NCBI GenBank assembly: GCA_001314805.1
Contig: LJSY01000021.1
Location: 1 to 64,000, forward strand
Source of the DNA: Rhodobacteraceae bacterium HLUCCO18
Lineage (GTDB): Bacteria; Pseudomonadota; Alphaproteobacteria; Rhodobacterales; Rhodobacteraceae
Reading direction: 5' to 3'
DNA length: 64,000 bases
Positions 7,793-17,716 of this stretch are shown in pieces; position 1 is the first letter of the stretch, and the number at the start of each line of letters is the position of its first letter. A model generated the notes under the pieces. It saw only the letters and a list, made by a program, of their open reading frames with translations, made no database searches and was not told the DNA's origin. Position numbers and translations under genes: made by a program.

Positions 7793-7921
7793 TTAGTTCT
7801 CTTCGTTGATGATCCACGCAATCTCGTAGCGATCTATGCCTTTGCGGTAGCCGATATTAAGATGAACGAGCATACGTCCGGCATCACCAGATGGAAGACG
7901 TTCGACCGGTAGTATCGGCAT
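7793..7921 (-). CDS. Putative 42-aa small ORF, absent from the supplied ORF track
   Basis: Translated by eye: MPILPVERLPSGDAGRMLVHLNIGYRKGIDRYEIAWIINEEN*; sits in an otherwise unexplained gap between minus-strand ORFs. Confidence 0.4.
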   Translation of the reverse strand: MPILPVERLPSGDAGRMLVHLNIGYRKGIDRYEIAWIINEEN

Positions 7922-7970
7922 TTTCTATCCTGATCTCGCAAGTCTGAGTGTTTGCAGCAGGCCTGCTCCG

Positions 7971-8243
7971 TCAGTCCACGTCAATAGCAACAAGGAACCG
8001 GTCGCTCCAGCCCGCACAAGTGCGGGCCTCAACGTACCTCCAGATTTCTCTCCAGAGTTGTTCCTCTTCCGTGCCTTTGGCCGCCAGAAACAGGACTCCG
8101 GCCTGCATATGGAAGTCTAGCCCGCACCGGTCGCAGTTGGCTTCCAGTTCCGTGGCCATGCGCCACGCACGGACAGACATCCGGACGACCCATTCGTCTT
8201 CGACGTCGTTCAATTCTTCTGGTCCCATGTTTTGCATCCTCAC
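7971..8243 (-). CDS. Hypothetical protein
   Basis: 90-aa ORF overlapping the stop of the 8240-8458 ORF by 4 nt; likely same operon. Confidence 0.5.
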   Translation of the reverse strand: MRMQNMGPEELNDVEDEWVVRMSVRAWRMATELEANCDRCGLDFHMQAGVLFLAAKGTEEEQLWREIWRYVEARTCAGWSDRFLVAIDVD

Positions 8244-8458
8244 ATTGGCGAGGGATCGTCCGGCAGGTCAGCCTCCGGCTTCTTCGCTTTCGGCCTGAAC
8301 TCCGGCACCAGCACATCGGGCTTCTGCCTGAAGCGGGCATGCGTCAGGCGGATGGCAAATCGCGCCGTATCCTCTGCCGACAGCCGGAAATGCTCCCGGA
8401 GCTCGTCCAAAAGGCGGGCGTGGTTTTCATCAAGATTTAACATGAGTGTATATCTCAT
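8240..8458 (-). CDS. Hypothetical protein, possibly ribbon-helix-helix-like
   Basis: MRYTLMLNLDENHARLLDELREHFRLSAEDTARFAIRLTHARFR; directly downstream of the relaxase gene on the same strand. Confidence 0.5.
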   Translation of the reverse strand: MRYTLMLNLDENHARLLDELREHFRLSAEDTARFAIRLTHARFRQKPDVLVPEFRPKAKKPEADLPDDPSPM

Positions 8459-8473
8459 GGCGGTCTCCTTTCG

Positions 8474-9769
8474 TTAATTTGGCTCAATCCCACGGTGACG
8501 CGGGCGCTCGCGCTCTGCGCGGCGTTCGGGCTGCGGCTGCGGATTCCTGTCCGGCACGCGGCGCAGTTCCATGGCCCGCGCGACATCACGGTTCAGCGCC
8601 TCGATGGAGCGCTGCTGCTTTTCCTTCGCGGCTGTGATCTGTCGTTGCAGTGTCCGGCGTTCGGAAAGCTGGCGCTGGATGATCTCGTGCTTTTCGTTTC
8701 GGTCACGCTGCTGCGCACGCGCCATGTCGGCTTCGTTTTCCTGCCTGATCTTCCTGTTCTTGCCGGTAACCCAGCCCCAGAGGCCGCGAATGCCCTTCGG
8801 CGTTCGCTCAGCGCGCCTCCGCTCTTCGGCCAGCCAGCGCTGCTCTTGTTGCTGGCGGAGCTGGGCGCGCAGGTGACGGTGGCGCTGCACCATCTGGTCA
8901 CGCTGGAATTTCGCGGCGAGGTTCTGTTTCTCGGCGAGCGCTTCGGCCTCTTTCGCCCAGACTTTGAGCTTGGGCGTCATCCGCTCGCCGATGTAAGCCT
9001 TGGCCTGATCGGTCGATTTCAGCTTGCCGGGATCGCCGAGACGGGCTTGCATTGCCTTGGTCTTCGCGCCGGTGGCCCGAGACAAGGAATAGACTTCGCC
9101 CCGCCAGTCCACCGCGACATAGCCGCGCCGGTCGCCTCTGGCGAGGATGTAGCCCCGTTCCTTGAGAGCACTCTCAAAAGCCTGGCGATTATCAGAGGAA
9201 TCCCAACAGGAACGGAACATTTCTTTCAGGGCCTTCGGGTCTTGCCGCGTGCGCCGGGCTTGCTGCCATTCCTCCAGCGTGAAGCCGCGCGGATCACGCG
9301 CGCCCCGGTCCTTAAAGCCTTTTGGCATCTCCCAGCCATGTTCGCGGTAGAGCTCGCGGGCGATACCGTTCAGCGCGCGTTTGTAATGCGGCAGGTTGAT
9401 CGCCTTCATCTCTTCGCCGTCGATCCGGCTCCAGACGGCGTGGGCGTGCCTGCGGCCTTCCTTTTCGTGGAAGACAATGGCGCGCGGCTGGCCCTCAAGA
9501 CCAAGCTCGCCCTCGATCCGGCCTATGGCCGCCTCGAACACTTCAGCGCGGACGCTTTCGTTCTGGGGCGGGTTCAGGCTCAGCGAGAACAGGTAGTTCT
9601 TGCAGCGCGTGCCCTTGGCGATGGCCTCGCTTTCCTGCATCGCCCCATGCAAGTCATCGGCGGCGAAGCCGCGCAGGTCGTGAAGCTCGATATGTTCGTT
9701 TTCCCGGCCCTTCATGAGATGATTGGCCAGCTCGCGCCCGTTCCCGCGCTCATTGCCCTTCAGGATCAT
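8474..9769 (-). CDS. Relaxase/mobilization nuclease-domain protein (MobA/VirD2-type)
   Basis: 'MILKGNERGNGRELANHLMKGRENEHIELHDLRGF...LFSLSLNPP...AIVFHEKEGRRHAHAVWSRID' carries the HxH relaxase motif (HAHAVW). Confidence 0.88.
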   Translation of the reverse strand: MILKGNERGNGRELANHLMKGRENEHIELHDLRGFAADDLHGAMQESEAIAKGTRCKNYLFSLSLNPPQNESVRAEVFEAAIGRIEGELGLEGQPRAIVFHEKEGRRHAHAVWSRIDGEEMKAINLPHYKRALNGIARELYREHGWEMPKGFKDRGARDPRGFTLEEWQQARRTRQDPKALKEMFRSCWDSSDNRQAFESALKERGYILARGDRRGYVAVDWRGEVYSLSRATGAKTKAMQARLGDPGKLKSTDQAKAYIGERMTPKLKVWAKEAEALAEKQNLAAKFQRDQMVQRHRHLRAQLRQQQEQRWLAEERRRAERTPKGIRGLWGWVTGKNRKIRQENEADMARAQQRDRNEKHEIIQRQLSERRTLQRQITAAKEKQQRSIEALNRDVARAMELRRVPDRNPQPQPERRAERERPRHRGIEPN

Positions 9770-10179
9770 GACGGCCCTCCGTCCCTGCCGAGCGCGCGCA
9801 GCAACTCACCGCGAAGCGCCATCACTTCGCGGCAAGCGTTTTTTAGTTCGTTTTCAGTTTCGGGGGTGACCGGCAGCGAGCCGGTGTTCACAGCGCGGGC
9901 GAGCTGGTTCAGGTTGTTGGACAGGCGTGACTGACCGAGTGAAGCCAGCACGCGGCCCAGAGCCTTGTGGTCTTCCACCGGCCTGGTATTGCGGCGGCGC
10001 ACCTGCGACAGGTCGCCCTCAAACAGCACGGCCTTGATATAGGCCCCGAGCGGAACGCCGTTCGCGGCAGCCTCCAGCCGCGCCCGCTCTTCAAACGTCA
10101 GCCGCAGAGAAAACGGCGCTTCCCGCTTTTTCTTGCCGCTACCGGCTATCTTGTTGAAATCAGGTCGCAATGTCATCAT
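9766..10179 (-). CDS. MobC-like plasmid mobilization relaxosome protein
   Basis: 'FSLRLTFEERARLEAAANGVPLGAYIKAVLF...LGRVLASLGQSRLSNNLNQLARAVNTGSLPV' pattern; 4-nt overlap with relaxase gene. Confidence 0.82.
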   Translation of the reverse strand: MMTLRPDFNKIAGSGKKKREAPFSLRLTFEERARLEAAANGVPLGAYIKAVLFEGDLSQVRRRNTRPVEDHKALGRVLASLGQSRLSNNLNQLARAVNTGSLPVTPETENELKNACREVMALRGELLRALGRDGGPS

Positions 10180-10319
10180 CAGCGCACCTGAGATCGTTCA
10201 GATCAATAGATGCGAGATGGGCTTCCCACTCTTGAAGTACGTCGAAGAGAGAGTTCAAACTTTCTCCCTCTAGGCGCACCATTCCCGACATGCAACAACC
10301 TGTTGATACGAATTTTTGC

Positions 10320-10337
10320 CACCCGCAACGGCGGGTG
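10320..10337. repeat. Perfect inverted repeat CACCCGC-aacg-GCGGGTG upstream of mobC (candidate oriT/element-end structure)
   Basis: Read directly; lies about 140 nt upstream of the mobC-like start on the minus strand. Confidence 0.5.
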
Positions 10338-10446
10338 TTGCCTGCAGAGGCGGAGTGGGCGTGAACCCCGCGGCCGGGGCGTCTCCCCGTTCCCGACGTG
10401 TTTCATCGCCGTGGCCGGTTTTGGGCCACCGACATGGCTGGGAGCG

Positions 10447-11721
10447 CTACTGGGTGATTTGCGGCAGAGCGGCGACGGTGTGCACGGCCTTGGCACTGTC
10501 CCCGCTACGTCGCTCGACGGCAATGCGCGCCTTGCCCAGTCGCGGGTGCAGCTTGCGCGTCAGGACCCATGTGCAGAGCAGACCGACGCCTCCGGCCGCG
10601 AACACGCCGGAAAGCGGCGCGACGAGAAGCACCAGCCATGCGGCGCCGGGCGTCACGATTCCGGAGACATCGCGGAACGTGGCGTAGATCGCGGACATTT
10701 CGGTGCGCTCGGATGGTTTGACGGCGAGCAGAAAAGGCAGGCCCGCCGAGACGTCCAGCAGGATGAGGAACAGGGAGCCCGTCATCAGGAGAATCACCGG
10801 GACAAGAGGCGTGCCGGTCGGAGCGCCGGCCAGAAGGAACAGCAGCCCCGACATCAGAAAGCCCGTTCTGACAGCCGTGCGCACCGAATTCCGCTGCATG
10901 TAACGGAGCATCAGCGGGGTCAGGAAAAGGGCGCCGTTCGATATCGAAAGCGCGATCCCGCCAAGCTGGCTGCCAAGCCCGTTCTGCACGGCATAAATCG
11001 GCAGATACACGACGTAGACCCACCAGCCGCAGGACCTGACGACGGCGAATATCCATCCGGTGACGAGGCGCGGTTGCGCGACGAACCTCTGGCAATAGGC
11101 GAAAGGATTGGCCGGTGGCGCGCTGCTCCTGGTGATGAGCTTTCCGTTTCCGAGGCGCATCACCAGGAAGATGACCAGCATCGCGAATGCCGCGAATGCC
11201 GCGATCAGGAACGGCGCGGGCCGCCACCACGCGTAGAGGAACGTTCCCAGCGCCGGACCGACCGTCCACCCCATCGCGCTGTAGAACAGCCGGGAGGTCT
11301 CGAAGCGTCCAAGTTCGATCCTGGCCACGTGGTCGAGGACATAGGCGTTGAAGCACACGAAGGTGATGACGACGGCGAAGGTGATCAGCGCAAGCCCCGT
11401 GATCACCGCCACGGGCGTCTCGAGGATCGTCACCACTGCGCCGCCGACGAACAGGACCGAGCCGAAGACGTAGACCCAACGCCTTGGGACGAACCGGATC
11501 AGGTAGGGGACAAGCAGGCCGATCAGCAGGGAAATCGCGCCGATCACGAAATAGACTTCCGACACCAGGCGCGCGTCTTTCAGCGCGTTGTAGATCACGA
11601 CCGGAAAGACGGAAATCAGGATGCCTCTGGCGATCGCTTCGGTTCCCGCCAGCACGGCGAAGCCGCGCACACTCGGCGCGGGCGCATGGCGAAGCCACTC
11701 GGGTATACGGCGCTCGTGCAT
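10447..11721 (-). CDS. MFS-type transporter
   Basis: About 12 hydrophobic segments; likely start MHERRIPEWLRH at 11721 rather than 12054. Confidence 0.75.
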   Translation of the reverse strand: MHERRIPEWLRHAPAPSVRGFAVLAGTEAIARGILISVFPVVIYNALKDARLVSEVYFVIGAISLLIGLLVPYLIRFVPRRWVYVFGSVLFVGGAVVTILETPVAVITGLALITFAVVITFVCFNAYVLDHVARIELGRFETSRLFYSAMGWTVGPALGTFLYAWWRPAPFLIAAFAAFAMLVIFLVMRLGNGKLITRSSAPPANPFAYCQRFVAQPRLVTGWIFAVVRSCGWWVYVVYLPIYAVQNGLGSQLGGIALSISNGALFLTPLMLRYMQRNSVRTAVRTGFLMSGLLFLLAGAPTGTPLVPVILLMTGSLFLILLDVSAGLPFLLAVKPSERTEMSAIYATFRDVSGIVTPGAAWLVLLVAPLSGVFAAGGVGLLCTWVLTRKLHPRLGKARIAVERRSGDSAKAVHTVAALPQITQ

Positions 11722-12056
11722 GAGGCTTCCCCAGATGTACGGGGACCAGTCAACCGGGTTTGCCCGATGCTGCTCTCCCACTTGCGACCAGATGTCGTTT
11801 TCCGCTGGTCCTTGTGTCCGCTCGACGAGGCCGGGCGGGCCTTCCCGAGCTTCGTGTCGCGGGCCTTCCGGGGCCGGGGCCGGTCGCACGAGGGCGAGGA
11901 TCGGCACAGGCGCGGCCCGCTGGCCGGCCGAATGCCGTGCCGACTTGATCGAACGCAATCCCGTTGCCGTGTTGACCTGATAGCCTTCGGATTCGGACAC
12001 GCGCGGCCCGTTTGCAGGTGCCGACGCGCCGCGGATACGAGCGAGGAGGGTCACCG

Positions 12057-12491
12057 ATGAGTATCAAGCTTGCCTGTCTGGCCTGCGGTCAGGCGAACCG
12101 GGTGCCGGAGAACCGGCTGGACTCGGGTCCGAAATGCGGCACATGCGGCGCGCATTTGATTTCCGACAGGCCTGTCGAGGTGTCGCTCGACGTGCTGAAG
12201 AAGGCCGAGAAGCTCGACGATCTGCCGCTTGTGGTGGATTTCTGGGCGGCATGGTGTGGGCCCTGCCGCATGATGGCGCCCGAATTCGCCAAGGCGGCGC
12301 GCGAGCTCAAGGGCCGCGCCCGTTTCGCCAAGCTCGACACCGAAGCCTTCCCCGAGGCCGGGAACCGCTACGCCATTCGCGGCATCCCGCTTCTGGTGGC
12401 GTTTCGCGGCGGGCGCGAGATCGGCCGCCGTGCCGGGGCGACGCCGGCGAAGGATATCGTCGGCTGGCTCGGCTCAAGCGTTGGCGCGTGA
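12057..12491 (+). CDS. trxC: Thioredoxin TrxC
   Basis: N-terminal zinc ribbon (CLACGQANR...CGTCGAHL) and WCGPC active site. Confidence 0.92.
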   Translation: MSIKLACLACGQANRVPENRLDSGPKCGTCGAHLISDRPVEVSLDVLKKAEKLDDLPLVVDFWAAWCGPCRMMAPEFAKAARELKGRARFAKLDTEAFPEAGNRYAIRGIPLLVAFRGGREIGRRAGATPAKDIVGWLGSSVGA

Positions 12492-12500
12492 AGGCCCGAG

Positions 12501-13463
12501 ATGCCTGACATGAACGACGACCCCTACAAGATCCTGGGCGTGTCCAGGGACGCCTCCCAGGACGAGATAAGGAAGGCCTACAGGAAGCTCGCGAAATCCC
12601 TGCACCCCGATCTGCACCCCGACGATCCCGGCAAGCAGGCGGAGTTCCAGGCGGTGTCTTCGGCCCATGACCTGTTGCGCGATCCCGAGAAACGTCGCCG
12701 GTTCGACGCGGGCGAGATCGACGCGTCGGGGCAGGAACGGCCGCAGCGCCAGTATTACCACCAGTATGCCGGGCAGGATCAGGGTCGGCGCTACGATGCA
12801 GGCCCCGGACCGGAGGGCTTCGCGGGCGGTTTCGGGGCCGGTGGTGAGGAAGACCTCTCGGACCTCTTCTCGGAGCTCTTCGGTCGGCGCGCCGGGGCCG
12901 GCGCGGGGTCGCGAGAGTTTCATGCCCGCGGACCCGACATGCGCTATCACCTCGAGGTCGAGTTCATGGACGCCGCCCGGGGGGCGAAACGCGCCGTGAC
13001 CATGCCCGACGGCAAGCCGATCGAACTGACGGTGCCCGCAGGCGTGCGGGATGGCCAGACGCTCCGGCTGCGGGGCAAGGGCGGGCCGGGGTATGGCGAG
13101 GGTCCGCCGGGCGACGCGCTGGTGACGATCTCGGTCAGGCCGCACCCGGTCTTTGCCCGCGATGGTGACGATATCGAGATGGAACTGCCGATCACCTTCG
13201 ACGAGGCGGTGCTGGGCACGAAGGTGGACGTGCCGACAGTGCACGGCCCCGTTTCGATGACGATCCCCAAGGGCGCGTCCTCTGGCCAGCGGCTGCGCCT
13301 CAAGGGCAAGGGCATCACGCGCGGCAAGACCGCCGGCGACCAGATGGTGCGGTTGAAGATCGTGCTGCCCAGGACGATCGATGACGAGATGCGCGACCTG
13401 GCGGAACGCTGGCGCGAGACCTCGAGTTTCGATCCGCGCGCTGATCTCAGGAGGATGACATGA
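12501..13463 (+). CDS. cbpA: DnaJ-family chaperone, CbpA-like
   Basis: J domain 'DDPYKILGVSRDASQDEIRKAYRKLAKSLHPDLHPD' (HPD) plus DnaJ C-terminal domains. Confidence 0.88.
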   Translation: MPDMNDDPYKILGVSRDASQDEIRKAYRKLAKSLHPDLHPDDPGKQAEFQAVSSAHDLLRDPEKRRRFDAGEIDASGQERPQRQYYHQYAGQDQGRRYDAGPGPEGFAGGFGAGGEEDLSDLFSELFGRRAGAGAGSREFHARGPDMRYHLEVEFMDAARGAKRAVTMPDGKPIELTVPAGVRDGQTLRLRGKGGPGYGEGPPGDALVTISVRPHPVFARDGDDIEMELPITFDEAVLGTKVDVPTVHGPVSMTIPKGASSGQRLRLKGKGITRGKTAGDQMVRLKIVLPRTIDDEMRDLAERWRETSSFDPRADLRRMT

Positions 13464-13813
13464 GCCTCGGTGAAAAGGATGTCGTCGCCCGGGTGGAGCG
13501 CGTCACGCTCCGTGAATTGCGGCTCTGGGTGCGCGAAGGTTGGGTGCGGCCGCTCACGGGCGAGGCGGGACCGGTCTTCGACGAGGTCGATATCGCGCGG
13601 GTGCATCTGCTGTGCGAGCTGCGCAAGGACATGGCGCTGCCCAACGACGCGCTGCCCACGGTGCTGACGCTGCTGGATCACCTGCACCGGGTCCGGCGCG
13701 ACCTGCGCCACCTGACCGAGGCGCTGGAGGAACAGCCCCCCGACGTGCGGCGGTCGGTGATCGATGCGGTGCGCCGGCGTGCGGGGACCGGCGACGAAGG
13801 CGCTTCGTCATGA
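13460..13813 (+). CDS. cbpM: Chaperone modulator CbpM-like
   Basis: MerR-like small protein overlapping the cbpA stop; 'LRELRLWVREGWVRPL...FDEVDIARVHLLCELRKDMALPNDALPTVLTLLDHL'. Confidence 0.8.
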   Translation: MSLGEKDVVARVERVTLRELRLWVREGWVRPLTGEAGPVFDEVDIARVHLLCELRKDMALPNDALPTVLTLLDHLHRVRRDLRHLTEALEEQPPDVRRSVIDAVRRRAGTGDEGASS

Positions 13814-14907
13814 CCGGGCGGGAGGGATCGGCCGCACCGCCAGATCCGGACGTGACCGGACAAGCGGAAAGCAAGCGCTTCCTCGTGACCGGCGGGGCGG
13901 GGTTCATGGGGATCAACCTCGTGCGCCACCTGCTGGACCGGGGACATTCCGTCCGCAGCTACGACACCGCGCCTTTCGCCTATCCCGAGGCCGCGCGCAT
14001 CGACGAGCTGCGGGGCGACATCCGGGACGCGTCGCTCCATGACCGCGCCTTCGCCGATATCGACATCGTCGTGCATTGCGCCGCGGCCCTTCCGCTGGCC
14101 GATCCGACGGAAATCCACTCCACCAATGTCGATGGCACGCGGATGATGCTCGAGGCGGCCCGGCAGCGCGGGACCGGGCGCTTCATCCATATCTCCTCGA
14201 CCGCGGTCTACGGCATCCCCGACCATCACCCGCTTCTGGAGGACGATCCGCTGACCGGTGTCGGCCCCTATGGCACGTCGAAGGTCGAGGCCGAGGCGGT
14301 CTGCGCCGAATACCGCGACATGGGGCTGGTGGTGCCGGTCCTGCGGCCGAAAAGCTTCGTCGGCCCCGAGCGGTTGGGCGCGTTCGAACTGCTCTACGAT
14401 TTCGCCGCGACGGGCCACAACTTCCCGGTGTTGGGGAAGGGGAACAACCGCTACCAGCTGCTCGACGTGGAGGATCTGTGCGACGCCGTCACGGCCAGCG
14501 CCTTCGCCGATCCCGCGCGCGCAAACTCCGTCTTCAACATCGGCGCGGAACGGTTCGGGTCGCTGCGGCAGAGCTTTCAGGCGGTGCTGGACCGGGCGGG
14601 TTTCGGCAAGCGCGTCATCGCCCTGCCGGAGGCGCCCGCGATCTGGGCCCTGCGCGCGCTGGAGGCCGCGCACCTCTCGCCGCTCTACAAATGGATCTAC
14701 GAGACCGCCGGGACCGACAGCTATGTCGGGATCGACAGGGCAAGGGAGGTCCTGGGCTACGCGCCGCGCTATTCGAACGAGGAGGCGCTGATCCGCAACT
14801 TCGAGTGGTATCTCGAAAACCGCGCGCGCATCTCGACCGAGACAGGCGTGACCCACCGCGTCCCTTGGAAGCGCGGGGCGCTTGCCGTCGCGCGGTGGTT
14901 CATCTGA
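13810..14907 (+). CDS. NAD-dependent epimerase/dehydratase
   Basis: 'FLVTGGAGFMGINLVRHLLDRGH' Rossmann motif and 'YGTSK' catalytic motif. Confidence 0.87.
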   Translation: MTGREGSAAPPDPDVTGQAESKRFLVTGGAGFMGINLVRHLLDRGHSVRSYDTAPFAYPEAARIDELRGDIRDASLHDRAFADIDIVVHCAAALPLADPTEIHSTNVDGTRMMLEAARQRGTGRFIHISSTAVYGIPDHHPLLEDDPLTGVGPYGTSKVEAEAVCAEYRDMGLVVPVLRPKSFVGPERLGAFELLYDFAATGHNFPVLGKGNNRYQLLDVEDLCDAVTASAFADPARANSVFNIGAERFGSLRQSFQAVLDRAGFGKRVIALPEAPAIWALRALEAAHLSPLYKWIYETAGTDSYVGIDRAREVLGYAPRYSNEEALIRNFEWYLENRARISTETGVTHRVPWKRGALAVARWFI

Positions 14908-14922
14908 TCCGCCCGCCGCGCC

Positions 14923-15777
14923 TCAGCGCATCAGGACCACGGGCACCTTGCAGGACCGCACCATCTCGGTCGTTGTCGAACCGATGACAAGGCTGCGGAT
15001 GCGGCTGTGGCCATAAGCGCCCATGACCACCATGCCGAAGCCTTCCGCGTCCACCATCTTGCCCAGTTCGGTCTCGGGCTGCCCCGGCACGATGCGCGTC
15101 TCGGCCGCGATCCCCGCGGCTTTCAGGAGCGCCTTGGCGTCTTCGAGGCCCTTGCGGATCGCGGGCGTCTCGCTGCCCACGGTCACCACGGTGACGGCGA
15201 GCCCCTGGAACAGCGGGCTGCGCGCGATGTGGTCCACGGCCTTCATGGCGGAGGCGCCGCCATCATAGGCCACCAGCACGCTGTCGATGGGCCGGAAGGC
15301 GCGGGCGGCGACGAAGACGGGCCGATGCGCCGCGCGCACGATCCGTTCGAGGTTCGAGCCCAGATGCCCCTTGGCGAAATCAGCCGCCTCGCCACGCTTG
15401 CCCAGGACGATGACGCGGGCCTCGGCCTCGACCTCGCCGATGGCCTCGACCACGTCGCCATGGCGTAGCCGCGTGGTGATGTCGGTCACGCCGTCCTGAT
15501 CCACGATGGCGCGCGCATCCTCCAGGATCGCGCGGCCCCGGTGGCTGACAAGCTTGGCGCGTTGCGCGTCGAGCTCGGCCAGCTCCTCCATCAGTTGCGA
15601 GCGCGCGCCCAGCCGGATCGTGCCGGAAAGGTCGGTCTTGCCGGGCGCCTCGCGCCGGCCCAGAACGTGGATCAGTTCGACCGGCGCCTGCGTGCGCTGC
15701 GCGATCCACGCTGCGTGATGGCAGACGCTTTCGGAATAGATGGAGCCGTCCACCAGCGCGATGATCTTGTCGGTCAT
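14923..15777 (-). CDS. Universal stress protein (two UspA domains)
   Basis: 'IIALVDGSIYSESVCHHAAWIA' and C-terminal 'GMVVMGAYGHSRIRSLVIGSTTTEMVRSCKVPVVLMR'. Confidence 0.9.
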   Translation of the reverse strand: MTDKIIALVDGSIYSESVCHHAAWIAQRTQAPVELIHVLGRREAPGKTDLSGTIRLGARSQLMEELAELDAQRAKLVSHRGRAILEDARAIVDQDGVTDITTRLRHGDVVEAIGEVEAEARVIVLGKRGEAADFAKGHLGSNLERIVRAAHRPVFVAARAFRPIDSVLVAYDGGASAMKAVDHIARSPLFQGLAVTVVTVGSETPAIRKGLEDAKALLKAAGIAAETRIVPGQPETELGKMVDAEGFGMVVMGAYGHSRIRSLVIGSTTTEMVRSCKVPVVLMR

Positions 15778-15790
15778 GGTCGGATCCCCC

Positions 15791-17281
15791 TCAATGGTCC
15801 ATCAGCTTGTCCATGGCGCCGGGCTTGTCGTGGACGGCAAGCCGGTCGACCAGCGTTTCGGTCGCCTCGTTCATGCCCACGACCTCGACCTCGGCCCCGT
15901 CGCGGCGGAATTTCAGGATCGCCATGTCCAGCGCCTGTACCGAGCTGATATCCCAGATATGCGCGCGGCTTACATCGATCACGACGCGTTCGGCGGCCTC
16001 CCTGAAGTCGAAGGCATCCATGAAATCCTCGACCGATCCGTAAAAGAGCTGACCTTCGACGTGATAGGTGCGTACCCGTCCATCGGGGCTGATCTCGGTG
16101 CGGACGGTGAAGAGCTGCGCGATCTTGCCGGCGAAGAAGATCCCCGACAAAAGCACGCCCACCAGCACGCCGATGGCGAGGTTGTGGGTGTAGACCACGG
16201 TCACCACCGTCGCGATCATCACGATGGAGGAGGAGCGCGGGTGTACGGCGAGGTTCTTGATCGAGGACCATGAGAACGTGCCGATCGAGACCATGATCAT
16301 GATCGCCACCAGGGCTGGCATGGGAATGATGCTGACCAGATCGCCAAGACCCACCACGAGGATCAGGAGGAACACGCCCGCCACGAAACACGACAGCCGC
16401 CCGCGCCCGCCGGATTTCACGTTGATGATGGACTGGCCGATCATCGCGCAGCCCGCCATGCCGCCGATGAAGCCCGTGGCGGTGTTGGCCAGACCCTGGC
16501 CCACGCATTCCTGGTTGCGGTTCGACTTCGTGTCGGTCAGGTCGTCGACGATGTTCTGCGTCATCAGGCTTTCGAGAAGGCCCACGACGGCGACCGCGAC
16601 GGAATAGGGGAAGATGATCGCCAGCGTCTCGAGATTGAGCGGGATGTCGGGGATCAGGAACACCGGCAGCGTGTCGGGCAGGGCGCCCATGTCGCCCACG
16701 GTGCGCACGTCGAGCCCCAGGGCGAAGACCAGCGCCGTCAGGACGACGATGGTGACCAGCGGCGAGGGAATCGCCGTGGTCAGGAGCGGGAAGAGATAGA
16801 TGATCGCAAGCCCGGCTGCGACAAGGACATAGGTCAGCCACGTCACGTCCCTCGGATCCAGTTCGGGCAGCTGAGCCATGAAGATCAGGATCGCCAGCGC
16901 GTTGACGAAGCCGGTCATCACCGATTTCGACACGTAGCGCATGACGAAACCCAGCCGCAGCACGCCCGCGCCGATCTGCAGAAGCCCCGCCAGCACGGTG
17001 GCGGCAAGCAGGTATTGCAGCCCGTGGTCGCGCACCAGTGTCACCATCAGAACCGCCGTCGCCGCCGTCGCGGCCGAGATCATGCCGGGCCGTCCCCCGG
17101 TGATGGCGGTGATGACGGCGATCGAGAAACTGGCGTAAAGCCCAACCTTCGGGTCAACGCCCGCGATGATCGAAAACGCGATGGCCTCGGGGATCAGCGC
17201 CAGCGCCACCACCAGACCGGCCAGCAGGTCGCCCCGGACGTTGCGCAGCCATTCATCGCGATAGGCGTGCAGAGAAAACAT
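15791..17281 (-). CDS. SulP-family inorganic anion transporter with STAS domain
   Basis: '[36 protein letters not shown]' SulP signature; C-terminal STAS-like domain. Start [11 protein letters not shown] at 17281. Confidence 0.9.
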   Translation of the reverse strand: MFSLHAYRDEWLRNVRGDLLAGLVVALALIPEAIAFSIIAGVDPKVGLYASFSIAVITAITGGRPGMISAATAATAVLMVTLVRDHGLQYLLAATVLAGLLQIGAGVLRLGFVMRYVSKSVMTGFVNALAILIFMAQLPELDPRDVTWLTYVLVAAGLAIIYLFPLLTTAIPSPLVTIVVLTALVFALGLDVRTVGDMGALPDTLPVFLIPDIPLNLETLAIIFPYSVAVAVVGLLESLMTQNIVDDLTDTKSNRNQECVGQGLANTATGFIGGMAGCAMIGQSIINVKSGGRGRLSCFVAGVFLLILVVGLGDLVSIIPMPALVAIMIMVSIGTFSWSSIKNLAVHPRSSSIVMIATVVTVVYTHNLAIGVLVGVLLSGIFFAGKIAQLFTVRTEISPDGRVRTYHVEGQLFYGSVEDFMDAFDFREAAERVVIDVSRAHIWDISSVQALDMAILKFRRDGAEVEVVGMNEATETLVDRLAVHDKPGAMDKLMDH

Positions 17282-17473
17282 CGGATATCCTTCCCCGGCG
17301 ACCGCTTGTCGCGGAGCCTGCGCAGCGATGCGAATTGTCCTTCTGGAAATGAACCGGGCGCGTCGCAATGTGCCGTCGCGGACCTGCCCCTTCACGGATT
17401 TCCGCGGCGCAGCATAGGGATTTGCGGCCGGATCGCAAGGCGGTCGGCAACGGGGACGCGCGAAGGGCGGGGC

Positions 17474-17716
17474 TCAGGCCGCCTTCGACAGGTATCCCAC
17501 CGCCCGGCCCGGCGTGGCGATCTCGGGATAGTCCTTTTCGGGAATGTCCACGCCAAGCCTCTCGTGCAGCGCCGCCACGAGGTTCAGGACATCCATCGAG
17601 TCGAGCTCGAGATCGTCCTGGATATGGTCGTCATCGCCGATGCTGTCCGCGTCCAGATCGGGCGCGACGCGCAGGAGTTCCTCAAGGTAAACGGCGCGGA
17701 TGTCGGTGCTGGTCAT
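17474..17716 (-). CDS. Acyl carrier protein
   Basis: 'DDLELDSMDVLNLVAALHERLGVDIPEKD' with D-S-M phosphopantetheine site. Confidence 0.88.
   Translation of the reverse strand: MTSTDIRAVYLEELLRVAPDLDADSIGDDDHIQDDLELDSMDVLNLVAALHERLGVDIPEKDYPEIATPGRAVGYLSKAA

Noticed and set aside
10203-10523. 106-aa minus-strand ORF at the element junction
   Set aside because: Low-complexity Pro/Arg-rich translation spanning the hairpin and junction; more likely non-coding.
10210-12060. 616-aa plus-strand ORF
   Set aside because: Antisense to the MFS gene; Arg/Asp/His-rich, low-complexity translation typical of GC-rich shadow frames.
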